Shown here: positions 7,384 through 10,013 of the stretch, in pieces
How the letters are laid out: each line of letters starts with the position of its first letter
How positions within the stretch are numbered: position 1 is the stretch's first letter
Assembly (NCBI GenBank): GCA_020630145.1
Contig: JAHDBX010000031.1
Coordinates: forward strand, 1-10,013
DNA: 10,013 nucleotides
Source: Gammaproteobacteria bacterium
Lineage (GTDB): Bacteria > Pseudomonadota > Gammaproteobacteria > HTCC5015
Direction of reading: 5' to 3'
Translations under genes and position numbers: made by a program
The notes under the pieces: generated by a model
The model's input: only the letters and a program-made list of their open reading frames with translations
The model's database searches: none
Told to the model about the DNA's origin: nothing

Positions 7384-8538
7384 ATGGCTATAGTTACAGA
7401 ATACCTCCCGAATGCAATTATTTTGCCGGATAACCTAGGTTTACGCCGCGATTTTTTAGATGCGCGCTCTCATGTTCCAGAAGTCCCTTTTTTAGATGAA
7501 AGTGATTATAAGGAGCACGATACAACAACGGTTTTTTATGATGTGTTTTGTGGTAGAGACGGGAAGAGCATTCGGGCGCTTGGTCCTCCGTTTGTTAATT
7601 TGGCCCAACATCTTTTGCCAATACAAGCGTATTTAACAATGGATGGTGTGACTTATTCTGACCCTTTACCTCATAAAATGGAAAATAGAGATAGAGTGGT
7701 ATTTCATACTTTTGTACTGCCTCAGAAAATCGAGTCAACAACCAATTTACAGGTTAAATTTATTTTTGCTAATGGTTGGGACAGTAGTGTTGATATCAAA
7801 CCTTTCTATTTGCCCGATGTTTTTTTGCAATTTACAACCATTCAAAAAGATAATCCTATTAAGTGGATTATTGATTGGATAAATTATAATAAAAATTTAG
7901 GCGTAGAACGGATAGTTCTATACGATAATAATAGTGTTTATTATGCTGAGTTGAAGCAGCGTCTAGAAACTGAAATAGCAGATGTTAGTGTCGTTTTAGT
8001 CAATTGGCCAAGTACATATGGTACGAGTAGGAGTGGGTATAATCAATTTTGTCAGGCAGCTCAAAATAACCATGCACACCAATGTTTAGGTTTTTCTGAG
8101 TGGTGTGGTTTCTTGGATGTCGATGAATACTTGGTTTGCCCGGATAAAGAACGTTTGCAGAACAAATTAAAGAAAGCACCATTTTGGCGAGCATTGTTTA
8201 GAATTAATAATTATTTAGTGCCTAATATTCAACCAAAGCAAACAAGTAGTTTATATACGGTTAGGGATTATTTGGTTAGAAACAAGGCCCTTCGAAATAA
8301 GGCATATAAATATATAGCGCGTATAAAGGGTTTGAAAGAAGCCAAAACGCATAATGGCCGAGTTAACTGGGGCTACTTGCGCTTTCCAACCAGCCCTAAA
8401 AATATGGTTTTCTTTCATTATGTGCCATTAACAACAAATTGGAAGCCTCATGATAATAGGTTGAAACTTGTTGAATTCGATGATGCTTTACATGTGCAAG
8501 ATAAGTCTGTTGCTGAGTTGTTAGATGATGCAAATTAA
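7384..8538 (+). CDS. GT92/DUF23-like glycosyltransferase with an extra N-terminal domain
   Basis: The 384-residue protein has two parts. Residues 1 to about 140 match nothing I recognise and look like a mostly beta domain. From about 148 the sequence has the layout of the GT92 (formerly DUF23) family: FTTIQKDNPIKWIIDWINYN (150-169) for the usual KNE...EWIEYH, LGVERIVLYDNNS (172-184), NQFCQAAQNNHAHQC (220-234), then WCGFLDVDEYLV (240-251) with the metal-binding DVDE, followed by the family-like NKAYKYIAR...H (305-323) and FFHYVPL (343-349). It most likely transfers a hexose in the LPS core, judged from context only; galactosyltransfer is known for animal GT92 members. No good Shine-Dalgarno precedes the ATG. 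It overlaps kdkA by 14 bases, indicating coupled expression. Family call fairly sure, substrate unknown. Confidence 0.78.
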   Translation: MAIVTEYLPNAIILPDNLGLRRDFLDARSHVPEVPFLDESDYKEHDTTTVFYDVFCGRDGKSIRALGPPFVNLAQHLLPIQAYLTMDGVTYSDPLPHKMENRDRVVFHTFVLPQKIESTTNLQVKFIFANGWDSSVDIKPFYLPDVFLQFTTIQKDNPIKWIIDWINYNKNLGVERIVLYDNNSVYYAELKQRLETEIADVSVVLVNWPSTYGTSRSGYNQFCQAAQNNHAHQCLGFSEWCGFLDVDEYLVCPDKERLQNKLKKAPFWRALFRINNYLVPNIQPKQTSSLYTVRDYLVRNKALRNKAYKYIARIKGLKEAKTHNGRVNWGYLRFPTSPKNMVFFHYVPLTTNWKPHDNRLKLVEFDDALHVQDKSVAELLDDAN

Positions 8539-9259
8539 ACGTTATGAAGATGTAAGTTCTGTTTCTGAATATATTCTTTGCCCAGATAGTATGGATATAA
8601 ATATTGATGCATGCCGTCAGCTGTTTGTTCATAGCTATTTGGCTAAAGAGACAGTTGCCTTTTCAAAAATTGGTGAAGGCAGAGGGCAGGCATACTGTTT
8701 CACGTTTAACGATACACCTTTTGTCCTTAGGCGTTTTAATCGTGGCGGTTTGGTGTCTTCGATATCGACTAACCGTTATATGTGGTTTGGACTACGTTTT
8801 ACGCGAGCTTATAGAGAGTTAGCTTTATTGATATCTATGCAAGCTATTGGCTTGCCCGTTCCCAAGCCATTTTCTGCCAGAGTAAGAAAGTATGGTTTTG
8901 TTTATTCTGCTGACTTGATTACCTATAAAATTAATGATGCTCACTCATTGGCTGAGTGCTCGTTATCAAAAGAGCATACGCGCTGGTTTAGCGTAGGCAA
9001 GGTAATACGGCAATTTCATGATAATGGTATATACCATGCGGATTTAAATGCACATAATATTTTATTAACTAAAAATGATGTGTATATCATCGATTTTGAT
9101 AAGGGTGAAAAGAAGCATGCTAGTGGGCATCAGCCATGGAAAAAGAAGAACCTACAACGCTTGCAGCGTTCTTTGTATAAGCTTAAGGATAAACAAAATA
9201 TTTATTTTTCTGATGAGAATTGGCAGCAGTTAATTGCGGGTTATCAGTCGAAAGCTTAA
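8525..9259 (+). CDS. kdkA: 3-deoxy-D-manno-octulosonic acid (Kdo) kinase KdkA
   Basis: KdkA uses ATP to phosphorylate the Kdo residue attached to lipid A precursor at the cytoplasmic face of the inner membrane, building a phospho-Kdo inner core as in Haemophilus influenzae. The 244-residue protein follows that enzyme throughout: EGRGQAYCF (51-59, compare KGRGTTYF), LRRFNRGGL (68-76), NRYMW...TRAYRELALL (83-102), GLPVPKPFSARV (109-120), ADLITYKI (129-136), HADLNAHNILL (171-181) with the kinase-like catalytic Asp173, IDFDKG (189-194) with metal-binding Asp190, and NLQRLQRSL (209-217). These motifs place it in the WaaP/KdkA/InaA kinase group and closest to KdkA. Two adjacent ATGs (8525, 8528) are possible starts, both within the end of the GT92 gene. 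Its neighbour waaA makes the substrate, which strengthens the call. Confidence 0.93.
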   Translation: MMQIKRYEDVSSVSEYILCPDSMDINIDACRQLFVHSYLAKETVAFSKIGEGRGQAYCFTFNDTPFVLRRFNRGGLVSSISTNRYMWFGLRFTRAYRELALLISMQAIGLPVPKPFSARVRKYGFVYSADLITYKINDAHSLAECSLSKEHTRWFSVGKVIRQFHDNGIYHADLNAHNILLTKNDVYIIDFDKGEKKHASGHQPWKKKNLQRLQRSLYKLKDKQNIYFSDENWQQLIAGYQSKA

Positions 9260-10013
9260 TTAAGATTGAGCTTTTCTATATAACTGTCTACAACTGTACT
9301 ATTTTTTTGGTGGCACAAGTATGCACTTTTGCCTAACGATTTACATTTTTCTGGAGTATCGATTAAGTTTTTAATCGTATCTGCTAGACCTTCTCTTGAC
9401 GTTTGTATGATGGCATCATGCTCTTTCCAGTAATTAAGTAGTTCAGAAAAGTTATACATGCTTGGCCCGCATATAATCGCTTTGCTTAAGGCCGCCGCTT
9501 CAATAAAGTTTTGACCACCATGCGCAATAAATGAACCGCCGATAATACAGATTTCTGCATCAGCAATAAGCTGAGGTACTTCTCCTAGCGTGTCTGCTAA
9601 GTAAATATGTGTATTGTTGTTAATGGTATTTTTTTTGCTTCTTACTGCAGTTTTGAAATTTGCTTCAGTAAAATCATTTTGTAGCCTTGAGCTACGCTCA
9701 GGGTGGCGAGGAATAACAAGTGTGAAGAAGTCTGGCGCAAGGTTCTTAAGAGTTTTTGTTATAAATATTTCTTCATCATAATGAGACGATATAAGCGCAA
9801 TATATTTTCTATCGCTTATACGTCGAATACCTTGTTCCTTAAAAATTTTGGGTACAGGGGTAGCCCATTTTAAGTTGCCAATAGTTTCTATATTTATATT
9901 GCTGCTATTCGCTAGTTTTTCGTAATGCTGGGTATGCTCTTTGCTTTGACTCAGGATGCGAACCTTTTTAAGGCTTTGCTCGTATAGTTTGCGAATAAAC
10001 TGAGGCGCATTCA
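9256..10013 (-). CDS. waaA: 3-deoxy-D-manno-octulosonic acid transferase WaaA (KdtA), C-terminal part
   Basis: WaaA transfers Kdo from CMP-Kdo to lipid IV-A at the inner membrane. The frame is open from the right edge to the stop at 9258-9256 (251 codons), about 60% of a normal 420-residue enzyme; the N-terminal acceptor-binding half lies outside. GT-B C-terminal motifs are present: IGNLKWA (for GSLKFD), ALISSHYDEEIFI (for ATSTHEGEE), LVIPRHPER, LADTLGEVPQLIADAEICIIGGS (9621-9553), GGQNFIEAAAL (for GGHNPLEAAA) and ICGPSMYNFSEL (for MGPHTFNF). The His of GGHN is Gln here, as I recall seeing in some other WaaA lineages. An internal ATG at 9459 gives a short open frame but is not the start. It is convergent with kdkA and their stops overlap. 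Whether it adds one or two Kdo residues cannot be read; presence of KdkA suggests one. Confidence 0.9.
   Translation of the reverse strand, partial: NAPQFIRKLYEQSLKKVRILSQSKEHTQHYEKLANSSNINIETIGNLKWATPVPKIFKEQGIRRISDRKYIALISSHYDEEIFITKTLKNLAPDFFTLVIPRHPERSSRLQNDFTEANFKTAVRSKKNTINNNTHIYLADTLGEVPQLIADAEICIIGGSFIAHGGQNFIEAAALSKAIICGPSMYNFSELLNYWKEHDAIIQTSREGLADTIKNLIDTPEKCKSLGKSAYLCHQKNSTVVDSYIEKLNLN

Noticed and set aside
9251-9274. AAAGCT/AGCTTT hairpin as terminator between kdkA and waaA
   Set aside because: The stem has only six pairs, a 12-base loop and almost no T-run, and it overlaps the coding ends of both genes.

Overview
The window is chromosomal DNA of a Gram-negative bacterium, most likely a gammaproteobacterium of moderate-to-low GC. 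The evidence is an rpoH start, a full-length two-domain glnE, the gene order glnE–ilvE followed by cell-surface sugar genes (the same order as next to the LPS core genes of Pseudomonas), and a Haemophilus-type Kdo kinase beside waaA. I cannot resolve the order or genus. No tRNA, rRNA, CRISPR, phage or transposase gene was seen.

Layout. 1–197 (minus): start of rpoH, the heat-shock sigma factor. 198–389: divergent intergenic region with promoter-like sequences for rpoH and glnE. 390–5556 (plus): glnE (nitrogen control), ilvE (branched-chain amino acids) and ugd (UDP-glucuronate synthesis), tightly spaced. The ugd reading frame is broken near its 5' end by about 23 extra bases. 5579–6472 (plus): a GT-A-type glycosyltransferase of unknown specificity. 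6495–7313 (minus): a family 2 glycosyltransferase, convergent with the previous gene, with an inverted repeat filling the 22-bp gap. 7384–8538 (plus): a GT92/DUF23-like glycosyltransferase. 8525–9259 (plus): kdkA, Kdo kinase, overlapping the previous gene. 9256–10013 (minus): the C-terminal part of waaA, Kdo transferase, whose stop codon overlaps that of kdkA.

How the genes fit together. From ugd onward this looks like an LPS inner/outer-core locus. WaaA adds Kdo to lipid A precursor and KdkA phosphorylates the Kdo. Three different GT-A-fold transferases presumably extend the core, and Ugd would supply UDP-glucuronate as a donor or precursor. The last two statements are inferred from context. 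glnE and ilvE are housekeeping genes that probably share a transcript with ugd. The most notable anomaly is the disrupted ugd. The most unusual family member is the GT92-like protein. I did not find a convincing novel multi-gene system.
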